Below are positions 35,449 through 44,317 of a stretch of 64,000 bases of DNA, in pieces. The first letter of the stretch is position 1, and the number at the start of each line of letters is the position of its first letter. Both the position numbers and the translations under genes were made by a program. Under the pieces are notes generated by a model. That model saw nothing but the letters and a program-made list of their open reading frames with translations. It did no database searches and was not told the DNA's origin. The stretch is from Reclinomonas americana ATCC 50394 (Eukaryota > Jakobida > Jakobea > Jakobida): NCBI GenBank assembly GCA_048213135.1, contig PS015009.1:2108001-2172000 (forward strand). Direction: 5' to 3'.

Positions 35449-36723
35449 ATGGTAGATGTAATCCTGGGCATGCAATGGGGCGACGAAGGGAAAGGAAAGA
35501 TCGTTGACTTCTTCGCCGATAACTATGATGTTGTAGCCCGTTTCCAGGGTGGTCCCAACGCGGGGCACACACTTTATGTGGACGGGAAAAAGATCGTACT
35601 GCACCAGATACCCAGCGGTATATTCCACGAAAGCAAAACCAATCTTATCGGCAATGGCGTAGTACTGGATGCCGTAACACTGAAAAGGGAATGTGAAAAT
35701 GTAGCCGCCTTTGGTGTAGACTACCGCAAGAACCTCTACATCAGCGAACGTACACACCTTATACTGCCCACGCACAGAGCCATCGATAAAGCCAGCGAAC
35801 TGAGCAAGGGAAATGAGAAGATCGGCAGCACACTGAAGGGTATTGGTCCGGCCTATATGGATAAGACCGGCCGTAATGGCTTGCGTGTAGGCAACCTCCT
35901 CGATAAAAGTTTTACCACCGAATACATCAAACTGAGGCTGAAGCACCAGAAAATGCTCGACAGCTTTAATTTCCAGGAAGACATCAGCAGCTGGGAGGAA
36001 GAATTCTTTGAGGCGATTGAATTCCTGCGCCAGTTCAAGATTGTGAACGGTGAATATTTCATCAATGAAAAAATAGCCGCTGGGCAAAGGGTACTGGCCG
36101 AAGGTGCCCAGGGCAGTATGCTCGACGTTGACTTTGGAACCTTCCCCTTCGTGACCAGCAGCAGTACTATTTCTGCCGGTGTTTGTACAGGATTGGGCAT
36201 TGCTCCCCAGAAGATCCGCGAAGTGTTTGGCGTATCCAAGGCTTATTGTACCCGTGTGGGCAGCGGACCCTTCCCTACGGAGCTGCACGACGAAACCGGG
36301 GAGTTCATCCGTAAAACGGGTAATGAGTTTGGCAGTACTACCGGCAGGCCCAGGCGTTGCGGCTGGATTGACCTGGTGGCTCTCCAGTTTGCCTGCATGA
36401 TCAACGGGGTGACGCAGATCATCATGACAAAAGCAGATATACTCGACGGTTTAAAAGAATTGAAAGTTTGTAACGCTTACAATGTGAACGGGGAAGAGAA
36501 AGGTTTTGTGCCCTTCCAGATGAACCGTGTAGCCCTGGAACCCGTTTACAAAGCGCTGGAAGGATGGAATACAGATACCACCGGCATCACCGAATTTGAC
36601 GCTATGCCGGAGGCCATGAAATCCTATATAGATTACCTGAACAAATTCCTCGGTGTTCCCGTTAAGTATATCAGCAACGGGCCGGGCCGCGACCAGATCG
36701 TTTCAGTGGGAAAAAAAGCATAA
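35449..36723 (+). CDS. purA: Adenylosuccinate synthetase
   Basis: This 424-residue protein starts at ATG 35449 (MVDVILGMQWGDEGKGKIVD); an upstream TTG in the same frame (35398) lies before the promoter box and is rejected. The GTP-binding loop GDEGKGK and the signatures QGGPNAGHTL and GIGPAYMDK are present, as is the C-terminal SNGPGRDQIV. It condenses IMP and aspartate using GTP, the first committed step to AMP. Length matches the family. Confidence 0.98.
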   Translation: MVDVILGMQWGDEGKGKIVDFFADNYDVVARFQGGPNAGHTLYVDGKKIVLHQIPSGIFHESKTNLIGNGVVLDAVTLKRECENVAAFGVDYRKNLYISERTHLILPTHRAIDKASELSKGNEKIGSTLKGIGPAYMDKTGRNGLRVGNLLDKSFTTEYIKLRLKHQKMLDSFNFQEDISSWEEEFFEAIEFLRQFKIVNGEYFINEKIAAGQRVLAEGAQGSMLDVDFGTFPFVTSSSTISAGVCTGLGIAPQKIREVFGVSKAYCTRVGSGPFPTELHDETGEFIRKTGNEFGSTTGRPRRCGWIDLVALQFACMINGVTQIIMTKADILDGLKELKVCNAYNVNGEEKGFVPFQMNRVALEPVYKALEGWNTDTTGITEFDAMPEAMKSYIDYLNKFLGVPVKYISNGPGRDQIVSVGKKA

Positions 36724-36794
36724 AAAAAAGTGGATTTTTTTTTGGCTATTTAAAAATTGCGTGGAAATTTTACAGTAATAATTATTGACAATCT

Positions 36795-37229
36795 ATGGCT
36801 TCAAAATCTGATAAAGAAAAAAAGACGAAAGCGGTGAAACCTGCGGACAGTGATAATGCGCCGGCCAAAAAATCTGCATCCAAATCAAAGAAGGAAGAAG
36901 ATGATGACGACGACCTGGATGATGAGGAAATGGATGAAAAGCCTGCCAAAGGAAAAGCGTCTTCTAAAAAAAGCAAAAGCGATGATGACGATGACGACGA
37001 TGATGATGTAGAAGTGGAAGATGACTGGGAGAAAGCAGAAGAAGATGATGACTGGGATCCGGACTTTGATGAATTCGATATCCCTAAATCAAAAGGTAAA
37101 AAAACAGGCGGCGGAACGAAGAAGGCAGGTAAGGATGACGATGATGATTTTAAAGTGGATGATGAATTCAAGGATCTTGGTTTCGACGATATGGGCGGCG
37201 GTTTTGACGACGACGACGACGATTATTAA
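36795..37229 (+). CDS. Highly charged Lys/Asp low-complexity protein
   Basis: This 144-residue protein alternates Lys/Ser/Ala-rich stretches with runs of Asp (up to nine in a row). The N-terminal 35 residues are basic, the C-terminus is strongly acidic with FDDM and Gly-Gly-Gly, and no folded domain is visible. It resembles the acidic tail of RNA polymerase delta or histone-chaperone-like proteins only in composition. It lies between purA and pabB, 29 bases before the latter, suggesting cotranscription. Function unknown. Confidence 0.7.
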   Translation: MASKSDKEKKTKAVKPADSDNAPAKKSASKSKKEEDDDDDLDDEEMDEKPAKGKASSKKSKSDDDDDDDDDVEVEDDWEKAEEDDDWDPDFDEFDIPKSKGKKTGGGTKKAGKDDDDDFKVDDEFKDLGFDDMGGGFDDDDDDY

Positions 37230-37258
37230 CAGCTTCGTTTTACAGGAAAAACAGGCAT

Positions 37259-38533
37259 TTGAAAACAGAGCGCTCCTTCCCCGTAAACGATCATACTGCA
37301 TTCAGGATACAAATGTTGAATTGGTGTAACCGGTTCAACATTTTTTGTTTCCTGGATAACCCTTCGCCATCGGCTGAATTTAAAGTACTGGCAGGGGCCG
37401 GGGCAGCGCATTGCTTGTCGGCCCCGGCGGGCACAGCCTTTCAACAGTTACGCGATTTTTACAAGGATAAAGACAACGAGTGGTTGTTTGGCCATTTTGG
37501 GTATGATCTTAAAAATGAGACCGAACAGTTGTCATCCTCCCATCCTGATCATATCGGTTTCAGCGACCTGCATTTTTTTATCCCGCAAACCGTCCTCAGG
37601 CTGTACGAACATTCTGTATCCATCTACACATCAGCCGGCCATGAGGATATATTCAGCAGCATCAGCCGGGAACCGGTTATCGCCCCCGGCAATACACAAC
37701 ACGCTACCCTCATCCGCCATCGCATCAGCCGTGAGGCTTACATCGATACCATTCACCAGCTGCAGCAGCATATCCGCCGTGGCGATTGCTACGAGATCAA
37801 CTTCTGCCAGGAATTTTACGCAACGGATACAGCTATTGACCCGCTGCAGGTGTACGAAAAACTGGTGACCGTATCTCCCAATCCTTTTGCTGTGCTGTAC
37901 AGGGTGAACGACCGTTACTGTTTGTGCGCCAGCCCCGAACGTTACCTGAAAAAGAAAGGGGAACGTGTATTATCTCAGCCCATCAAAGGCACTTCCAAAC
38001 GCGATCTCCTGCACAGTGACAACGACGAGGCGCAGAAGAAGTACCTGCTTACCAGTGAAAAGGAAAGAAGCGAGAATGTGATGATCGTTGACCTGGTGCG
38101 GAACGACCTCAGCCGGGTTTGCAGCGAGGGCTCCGTACGGGTGGATGAACTTTTTGGCCTGTACAGTTTTCCGCAGGTGCACCAGATGATCAGCACGGTG
38201 AGCGGCATATTGCAACCCGGGCTTAACTGGGTAGATGCCGTAGCGGCTACCTTCCCGATGGGGTCCATGACAGGAGCTCCCAAGAAAAGGGTGATGGAAC
38301 TGGCAGAGCAGTACGAAAAAAGCAGGAGAGGCCTGTTCTCCGGCGCTATAGGTTACGTGGAGCCCGGCGGGGATTTTGATTTTAATGTGGTGATCAGGAG
38401 CCTTTTTTACAATGCTGAAACCCAATATCTTTCTTTCCAGGCCGGTGGCGCCATTACTTTCCACAGCAAGGCGGAAGAAGAATACGAAGAATGCCTGCTG
38501 AAGGCCGCTGCCATCAGGAAGGTATTGCAATAA
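37259..38533 (+). CDS. pabB: Aminodeoxychorismate synthase component I
   Basis: This 424-residue protein has the chorismate-utilising enzyme fold. The sequence QPIKGTSKR contains Lys243; PIKGT rather than PIAGT is what separates PabB from anthranilate synthase TrpE. Other conserved blocks are VMIVDLVRNDLSRVC, GSMTGAPKKRVMELAEQYE and RRGLFSGAIGYVEPGGDFDFNVVIRSL. It makes 4-amino-4-deoxychorismate for folate. The start is TTG 37259 (residues SFPVND then follow); ATG 37313 would cut off this part. The glutaminase partner (pabA) is not in the window. Confidence 0.85.
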   Translation: MKTERSFPVNDHTAFRIQMLNWCNRFNIFCFLDNPSPSAEFKVLAGAGAAHCLSAPAGTAFQQLRDFYKDKDNEWLFGHFGYDLKNETEQLSSSHPDHIGFSDLHFFIPQTVLRLYEHSVSIYTSAGHEDIFSSISREPVIAPGNTQHATLIRHRISREAYIDTIHQLQQHIRRGDCYEINFCQEFYATDTAIDPLQVYEKLVTVSPNPFAVLYRVNDRYCLCASPERYLKKKGERVLSQPIKGTSKRDLLHSDNDEAQKKYLLTSEKERSENVMIVDLVRNDLSRVCSEGSVRVDELFGLYSFPQVHQMISTVSGILQPGLNWVDAVAATFPMGSMTGAPKKRVMELAEQYEKSRRGLFSGAIGYVEPGGDFDFNVVIRSLFYNAETQYLSFQAGGAITFHSKAEEEYEECLLKAAAIRKVLQ

Positions 38534-38544
38534 ACAAACGGGAG

Positions 38545-39732
38545 TTATCCTCTTTTCCGGCTCTTTTCTTTTCCTCCTGCTTTGGGAGTGGGGTAAACGG
38601 TTTTGGTACCGGGCACGGAATTATCGCCCAGCAGCATTTGCACACATTCGTTAAGGATGCTGTACTTGTTGGCCAGGAAGAGCTGCATTTTATCCGCAGG
38701 CAAACGGAGATCGTAGTTGCCGTTGGTCATCATCATATTATCAAAGTCGGGGTTATACCTGTTGAACTGGTTAATCTCCATGGCCAGGCTTTTGCAGATG
38801 ATCAGCGAATTGAATTTGCCGGAGATGGTCTGTGTAGCCGCGTTATTCGTTTCGTCCTGCGACAGCGCGGGTTTCAGCGAAAAAGGATCACCACCGCCGG
38901 GTTCCAGCCCGTTACCCATATTGGGCATGGTGGTAACGCCGCCGCTGCCTTCCATGATATAATGCGTGGCGATGAATTTCTTAACATGATTACGGCTTTC
39001 CGTAGGCAGGTAATATTGCAGGTTCCAGAAATTACGGCTGCCACTTTGTTTGATGGCGCTGAACACACGGCCGGGCCCGCCATTATAGGCCGCGATCACC
39101 AGCAGCCAGTCTTTGGTTTGCTTGTATAAGGTAAGCAGGTAGCGGGCTGCAGCATGGGTGCTTTTATAATAATCCCTTCTTTCGTCAATAAAATTATTTA
39201 CCACCAGGCCATAATCCCTCGCCGTGTAGGGCATAAACTGCCAGGGGCCACCGGCGCCCACCCAACTGGTAGCACCTGAATTAAGATGGCTTTCAATTAC
39301 CGCCAGGTATTTCAGTTCCTTGGGAAGTCCGTACTGCGCCAGTATATTATCTATGAGATTGAAATAAGGTTGTGCCCATCCTTTCATTTTTACCAGGTAG
39401 CTGCCATGTGCTTTCAGGTAGTCCTGCATATAACTTTCTGCATTGGGGTTTACCTGTGCGGAATAAGGTACCAGCGGGTTATAGCTGTATTGAGAAAACA
39501 GGTTCTTGAAACCGTAGCGGGTTACCTGGCTGAAGTACTGTACTTTTTCTTTTTGGAGAGGCGTTTTATTCTTGATCACTTCATCGATCATTTCATCTTC
39601 TTCGGGGTCGTCGGGTAAAACGGTATCTGCTGTTGCAGGCGGCGGTGTTTTTTGCTGTAAAAGACCGGCCTTTCCTTCCTGCGAAGAAAAGAGCAATACC
39701 ATTAACAGCAGTACACCTAAAATTTTGTTCAT
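38545..39732 (-). CDS. Lytic murein transglycosylase (SLT/MltD-like)
   Basis: This 395-residue protein has a signal peptide (1 to about 22). The SLT domain covers about 125-290, with catalytic Glu147 in LAVIESHLN, then GAGGPWQFMPYTARDYGL, NNFIDERRDYYKSTHAAARYL and AAYNGGPGRV, the four classical motifs. No LysM repeat is visible; the C-terminal 100 residues are of unknown fold and end in a basic tail. It cleaves peptidoglycan glycan strands. It lies 6 bases after gatA and so is probably cotranscribed with tatA-gatA. Confidence 0.9.
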   Translation of the reverse strand: MNKILGVLLLMVLLFSSQEGKAGLLQQKTPPPATADTVLPDDPEEDEMIDEVIKNKTPLQKEKVQYFSQVTRYGFKNLFSQYSYNPLVPYSAQVNPNAESYMQDYLKAHGSYLVKMKGWAQPYFNLIDNILAQYGLPKELKYLAVIESHLNSGATSWVGAGGPWQFMPYTARDYGLVVNNFIDERRDYYKSTHAAARYLLTLYKQTKDWLLVIAAYNGGPGRVFSAIKQSGSRNFWNLQYYLPTESRNHVKKFIATHYIMEGSGGVTTMPNMGNGLEPGGGDPFSLKPALSQDETNNAATQTISGKFNSLIICKSLAMEINQFNRYNPDFDNMMMTNGNYDLRLPADKMQLFLANKYSILNECVQMLLGDNSVPGTKTVYPTPKAGGKEKSRKRG

Positions 39733-39738
39733 ACCTTT

Positions 39739-41175
39739 TTACTTATTGTTCAACTCCATAAGATGGCCGGAGAGTTGCAGCAAAGTTAACTCATCCTGCT
39801 TTTTGGTCATCAGCTGAAGGCCAAAAGGCATCCCGTTGCTGTGCCGGAACAGGGGAATGGAAATACCCGGGATACCGGTAAGGTTGGCGAAAACCGTATA
39901 AATATCCGCCAGGTACATGGCAATGGGATCATCCGATTTTTCCCCCAGCGGGAAAGCCGTTACCGGGCTGGTTGGCAATATAACTGCATCATAATCAGCA
40001 AATACAGAGTCTGTTTTATCAACCAGCATTCGCCTTACCTGTTGTGCTTTTCCATAGTAAGCATCATAGTAACCGGCGCTCAGCACAAAAGTGCCCAGCA
40101 TAATCCGGTTCTGCACTTCTTTGCCAAAACCCTCACTCCGGCTGTGCTTATAAAAATCTGTTAATTCCTCCACGGGGACCTGTGTACGGTGACCATAACG
40201 TACCCCGTCGAACCGGCTGAGGTTGCTGCTGGCTTCGGCAGTGGTGAGCACATAATAGGCCGGTACCACGTAATCCAGCAGTTCAAACGGCACGGGTTCA
40301 ATAGTATGACCCTGTTTTGTAAGGATATCGATAAGTCCGCTGATCTTTTCCCTGATCTCTGTATCCAGTGAAGGATGGTGCAAGGCTTCGTTAAAGTAAG
40401 CCAGGCGGTATTTTTTTCCGGCTTCGGGTGTTGAGGTAAAAGACGAAGGGGCTTCCTGAAGGGCGGTGCTGTCGTATTCATCGGGCCCGCTCATGATCTG
40501 CAGTAAAAGGGCGATGTCGCCGATCGTATTGGCGAAAATGCCTACCTGGTCGAAGGAAGAAGCATAAGCGATGAGGCCGTACCTCGATATCCTGCCATAA
40601 GTAGGTTTCATACCGATGATACCGCAAAAATCGGCAGGTTGTCTTACTGAACCGCCGGTGTCGCTGCCCAGGCTGGTCATACACAGACCTGCCTGTACGG
40701 CCACCGCGCTGCCGCCCGAAGAACCGCCGGGCACCCGGGTTTCGTCGAGTGCATTCAGCACATTACCGTATACCGAATTTTCGTTGGAACTGCCCATGGC
40801 AAACTCATCGCAATTGCAGGCACCGATGATGATGGCTTCTTCGTCAATCAGGCGTTGTACCGATGTGGCGGTGTATATGCTGGTAAAACCTTCGAGTATT
40901 TTAGAGGAGGCGGTTACTTTATGTCCTGCATAACAAAGCACGTCTTTTATGGCGATCACCACACCGTGCAATTGTTTCATGGGTTCGCCGGAATGACGGC
41001 GGGCATCCAGCCTTGCAGCCGTGGCCAGCGCTTCTTCCGCGTACACTTCGGTGAAGGCGTTGAGGTGCTGCTTTGTTTGTATCTGCTGCAGGTAATAATT
41101 CACCGCGTCGGTGCAGGTATAACGCTGACTGGAAAGGTCCTGCCGGTATTGCTGAATATCACTGAAACTGAACAT
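39739..41175 (-). CDS. gatA: Asp-tRNA(Asn)/Glu-tRNA(Gln) amidotransferase subunit A
   Basis: I take ATG 41175 (478 residues, MFSFSDIQQY); the frame reaches a TTG at 41199. The amidase signature shows Lys77 (VIAIKDV), the GGSSGGS loop at 150-156 and nucleophile Ser176 in SDTGGSVRQP. Together with GatB and GatC this subunit frees ammonia from glutamine to convert Glu-tRNA(Gln) or Asp-tRNA(Asn). The partners are not in the window. Generic amidases share the core, but length and the closing motif RRMLVDKTDSVF support GatA. Confidence 0.9.
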   Translation of the reverse strand: MFSFSDIQQYRQDLSSQRYTCTDAVNYYLQQIQTKQHLNAFTEVYAEEALATAARLDARRHSGEPMKQLHGVVIAIKDVLCYAGHKVTASSKILEGFTSIYTATSVQRLIDEEAIIIGACNCDEFAMGSSNENSVYGNVLNALDETRVPGGSSGGSAVAVQAGLCMTSLGSDTGGSVRQPADFCGIIGMKPTYGRISRYGLIAYASSFDQVGIFANTIGDIALLLQIMSGPDEYDSTALQEAPSSFTSTPEAGKKYRLAYFNEALHHPSLDTEIREKISGLIDILTKQGHTIEPVPFELLDYVVPAYYVLTTAEASSNLSRFDGVRYGHRTQVPVEELTDFYKHSRSEGFGKEVQNRIMLGTFVLSAGYYDAYYGKAQQVRRMLVDKTDSVFADYDAVILPTSPVTAFPLGEKSDDPIAMYLADIYTVFANLTGIPGISIPLFRHSNGMPFGLQLMTKKQDELTLLQLSGHLMELNNK

Positions 41176-41199
41176 GGGCGGGCGGGTTATATTATGCAA

Positions 41200-41243
41200 T
41201 CGGCTGAAGCGCTCCCGGGAATCCCGGAATTCACTTCAGCCGA
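41200..41243. other. Hairpin between tatA and gatA
   Basis: TCGGCTGAAG (41200-41209) pairs with CTTCAGCCGA (41234-41243), with an inner CCCGGGA/TCCCGG. No T run follows on either strand. It may be an mRNA stability or processing element. Confidence 0.4.
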
Positions 41244-41264
41244 AGTACAGCATAGAGCTGTTGT

Positions 41265-41501
41265 TTATTGCTGAGGTAACTGTTGTTTAGTAGCGTCTTT
41301 TTCTTTCATGCCTTCTTCAATCTCACTTTTCACATTGTTCTTGGCATCATTGAATTCACGCATACCGCGACCGATACCCCTCATCAGTTCAGGAATTTTT
41401 TTGCCGCCAAACATCAGTAACACAACAATGATGATCAGGATCCATTCGCTGCCACCGGGCATTGACAATAACAACACCGTATCAAAAAATGAAGTAACCA
41501 T
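41265..41501 (-). CDS. tatA: Twin-arginine translocase subunit TatA/E
   Basis: This 78-residue protein has one membrane helix ([13 protein letters not shown] at about 20-32), then the FGGKKIPEL hinge, an amphipathic helix ([18 protein letters not shown]) and a charged tail, the standard TatA layout. TatA oligomers form the channel that moves folded proteins across the inner membrane. The N-terminal extension before the helix is about 18 residues, longer than usual. Confidence 0.93.
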   Translation of the reverse strand: MVTSFFDTVLLLSMPGGSEWILIIIVVLLMFGGKKIPELMRGIGRGMREFNDAKNNVKSEIEEGMKEKDATKQQLPQQ

Positions 41502-41608
41502 AGTAATTATTTAGACAGCAAAGATAATCCAATTATTGTGTTAGTTATACCATTTGGCACAACAATATTAACCTGCGCTTAACAGGTATTTTTCCGAACC
41601 GTGATGGA

Positions 41609-41737
41609 TTAACGGATGTAATTTTTGCCGCACCTGGCTTTGCCGTTGGCTGCCTGCTCGGGCGATATGCCCCTGGCGCATGAACTGATGAAGACTACAG
41701 TGAAAACGATGGCCGCAGCCAAAAGAACTTTTCTCAT
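41609..41737 (-). CDS. 42-residue lipoprotein
   Basis: The frame is ATG (41735-41737) to TAA (41609-41611). Residues 1-19 are a lipoprotein signal peptide ending in the lipobox ISSC, with Cys20 as the lipidated residue. The mature part is ARGISPEQAANGKARCGKNY plus two residues, with a second cysteine. Such tiny lipoproteins with a GKAxCGKN ending are, as I recall, common in Bacteroidota, but of unknown role. It lies between rplS and tatA on the same strand. Confidence 0.65.
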   Translation of the reverse strand: MRKVLLAAAIVFTVVFISSCARGISPEQAANGKARCGKNYIR

Positions 41738-41854
41738 GGTTAAATGTGGTTTAAGGTTAGCAATTAATAATTCAGGGTAAAACTGTTGTATTCAGAGGGA
41801 GCGAATTTTGAACAATAATAAACAAAATTTATACCAAATTGAAAATCACAGGCA

Positions 41855-41887
41855 TAAAAAAAGCGAAAATGCCATGATTTTCGCTTT
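41855..41887 (-). terminator. Terminator of rplS
   Basis: On the minus strand AAGCGAAAAT / ATTTTCGCTT with a 6-nt loop is followed by a T run, about 20 bases after the rplS stop. Confidence 0.85.
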
Positions 41888-41905
41888 CCAATATAGTAAA
41901 ACAGC

Positions 41906-42271
41906 TTATTTAGCTGATACAGCCATTCTTTTTTCCTTAATACGGGCGCTTTTACCGCTCCTTTCACGGAGGTAGTACAACCTTGCCCTGCGCACTTTAC
42001 CCACTTTATTGAGGGTAATGCTTTCAATGTTGGGAGAGTAGATAGGGAACAGGCGTTCAACACCTACACCATCACTGATCTTCCTAACTGTAAATGAAGC
42101 AGTTGCGCCGGTACCCTGGCGTTTAATCACATCGCCTTTAAAGCTCTGGATACGCTCTTTGGTACCTTCAATGATCTTATAGTTAACAGTGACATTGTCA
42201 CCTGCTTTAAACTTGGGGAGAGACGTTGACTTGTTGGTCAGTTGCTCATGAACAAAATTAATCGCGTCCAT
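41906..42271 (-). CDS. rplS: 50S ribosomal protein L19
   Basis: The start at ATG 42271 (121 residues, [11 protein letters not shown]) fits L19 length; the frame is open for 40 further codons, but that part contains intergenic repeat sequence. Conserved blocks are [29 protein letters not shown] and [26 protein letters not shown]19 sits at the interface of the two ribosomal subunits. Confidence 0.97.
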   Translation of the reverse strand: MDAINFVHEQLTNKSTSLPKFKAGDNVTVNYKIIEGTKERIQSFKGDVIKRQGTGATASFTVRKISDGVGVERLFPIYSPNIESITLNKVGKVRRARLYYLRERSGKSARIKEKRMAVSAK

Positions 42272-42355
42272 ATCTTTTATTTTAACGGACGGCAAAGGTA
42301 GGGGAAAGTTTTGAGTTTCCATCTTTTTTTGCCGGTTTAAATTATGTTTTTTGAA

Positions 42356-42418
42356 TTCGGGATGCCGGATACGGGATGCCAGACCCGGCACCCCGTATCC
42401 GGAATCCGGTACCTGGTA
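42356..42418. repeat. Degenerate GGATACC/GGATGCC repeat with hairpin
   Basis: Units such as GGGATGCCGGATACGGGATGCC are followed by their near-complement CCCCGTATCCGGAATCC, giving a long imperfect hairpin between rny and rplS. A similarly worded tract is at 62801-62850. Confidence 0.6.
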
Positions 42419-42419
42419 A

Positions 42420-43985
42420 TTACCTCGCTACATTCACCGACCTTTTTTCCCTGATCACGGTCACTTTGATCTGGCCGGGGAAGGTCATTTCAGTCTGTAT
42501 TTTCTGGGCGATCTCGAAGCTCAGTTTGTCGCTGTCGCTGTCGGTCACCTTATCGGCTTCCACGATTACACGGAGCTCACGGCCGGCCTGTATGGCATAG
42601 GCTTTTTCCACGCCGTTATAGGCCAGGGCCAGGTTCTCCAGGTCTTTGATACGCTGAATATACTGTTGCATGATCTCGCGACGGGCACCGGGCCTTGCAC
42701 CGCTGATGGCATCGCAGGCCTGGATGATGGGAGAGATCACGTATTGCATTTCCATTTCATCGTGGTGAGCGCCGATGGCATTCACTACGGCTGGATTTTC
42801 ACCATATTTTTCAGCCAGCTTAGCGCCGAGCAGGGCATGGCTCAGTTCGGTTTCCTCGTCGGGTACTTTACCAATATCGTGGAGCAGACCAGCCCTTTTG
42901 GCCAGTTTGGGGTTCATGCCCAGTTCTGATGCCATGATGGCGCAGAGGTTAGCCGTTTCGCGGCTGTGCATCAGCAGGTTTTGTCCGTAAGAAGAACGGA
43001 AACGCATCCTGCCCACCATGCGGATGAGTTCTTTATGCAGACCGTGAACACCCAGTTCCATAGCGGTACGTTCGCCTATTTCCATTACCTGGTCGTCGAG
43101 CTGGCGTTTGGTTTTTTCCACTACTTCCTCAATACGGGCGGGGTGAATACGTCCGTCGGCCACCAGTCTCTGCAGCGACAAACGGGCAATCTCCCTTCTC
43201 AGCGGATCGAAAGAGGAAAGTACAATGGCTTCGGGGGTGTCGTCTACAATAAGATCCACGCCGGTAGCGGCTTCTATGGCTCTGATGTTGCGGCCTTCAC
43301 GACCGATGATTGAGCCTTTGATCTCGTCGCTTTCGAGATTGAAAACGGTAATGGCGTTCTCGATGGCTTGTTCAGCCGCGGTACGCTGTATGGTCTGGAT
43401 CACGATTTTGCGTGCTTCCTTATTGGCTTTCTGTTTGGCTTCTTCAATGATCTCCTGCTGAATAACGAGGGCCCTGGTATTGGCTTCCTGGCGGAGGCTT
43501 TCAATAAGCTGGGCTTTGGCATCTTCGGCACTCAGACCGGCTACTTTTTCCAGGCGGCGGATGTGTTCTTCCTGGTGTTTTTCCAGTTCGGTACGTTTGA
43601 TATTTACCACCTCTATCTGGCGGTTGAGGTTCTCCTTGATGGCCTCATTTTCCTTCACCTGTTTTTCCAGGCCCTGGTCCTTTTGGTTAAGGGATTGTTC
43701 TTTTTGTTTGATGCGGTTCTCAGATTCAGCCAGTTTCTGGTTGCGCTGCAATACCTCTTTGTCGTGGTCAGCCTTTAACTGTACGAACTTTTCCTTGGCT
43801 TCGAGCAGTTTTTCTTTCTTGAGGTTTTCAGCCTGTGCCTGGCTGTCGCTGATGATCTTTTGCGCCTGCGCCTCTGCTTCCGCTACTTTTTGCTGGGTAT
43901 TTTTCGCAAAAATGACCTTACCCAGTACAATGCCGATGATGAGCGCGGCAACGCCTATAATAATGTATAATATTACCGGTTCCAT
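42420..43985 (-). CDS. rny: Ribonuclease Y
   Basis: This 521-residue protein has an N-terminal membrane helix (about 4-26), a long coiled coil (about 30-200), a KH domain ([24 protein letters not shown]) and an HD domain with [13 protein letters not shown] and the metal pair His369-Asp370 in LLHDIGK. RNase Y starts mRNA decay at the membrane by endonucleolytic cleavage. Length and order match the family exactly. Confidence 0.97.
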   Translation of the reverse strand: MEPVILYIIIGVAALIIGIVLGKVIFAKNTQQKVAEAEAQAQKIISDSQAQAENLKKEKLLEAKEKFVQLKADHDKEVLQRNQKLAESENRIKQKEQSLNQKDQGLEKQVKENEAIKENLNRQIEVVNIKRTELEKHQEEHIRRLEKVAGLSAEDAKAQLIESLRQEANTRALVIQQEIIEEAKQKANKEARKIVIQTIQRTAAEQAIENAITVFNLESDEIKGSIIGREGRNIRAIEAATGVDLIVDDTPEAIVLSSFDPLRREIARLSLQRLVADGRIHPARIEEVVEKTKRQLDDQVMEIGERTAMELGVHGLHKELIRMVGRMRFRSSYGQNLLMHSRETANLCAIMASELGMNPKLAKRAGLLHDIGKVPDEETELSHALLGAKLAEKYGENPAVVNAIGAHHDEMEMQYVISPIIQACDAISGARPGARREIMQQYIQRIKDLENLALAYNGVEKAYAIQAGRELRVIVEADKVTDSDSDKLSFEIAQKIQTEMTFPGQIKVTVIREKRSVNVAR

Positions 43986-44128
43986 TTAGTTGTAGTGTTT
44001 TAAATCTGTTCAAAATCATATATATAACCTCTCAGGCCACATAAAATGCGGCAGATCAACGAAGATAGGCAATTTGTTGTAGTTAATTGCGAAGAGGGGC
44101 TGCGGGCGGTGTAACAATTTCATTTTTG

Positions 44129-44193
44129 GTCATTCCGACTATAGGAGGAATCTCTCTCCTATGCCGAAAGATACCTCGTTACCTCGGTATGAC
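44129..44193. repeat. Short palindromic interspersed element (copy 2)
   Basis: 65 bp with inverted ends GTCATTCCGA and TCGGTATGAC and inner AGGAGGAATCTC / GATACCTC. It is the same design as 12038-12100. The surrounding 43986-44317 region has no gene. Confidence 0.65.
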
Positions 44194-44317
44194 ACAACGG
44201 AACGGGGTTCAAACTGGCGTACTACCAGGTTACGGGCCGGGAAGACTATCCTGGTTATTTTCACAGAGAGCACGAAGGAGTTATATGATGTTCTTATCCC
44301 TTTGTCCCGGGGCAGGA

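Noticed and set aside
42272-42391. 40-residue N-terminal extension of rplS
   Set aside because: It would translate intergenic repeat sequence; L19 normally starts near [11 protein letters not shown].
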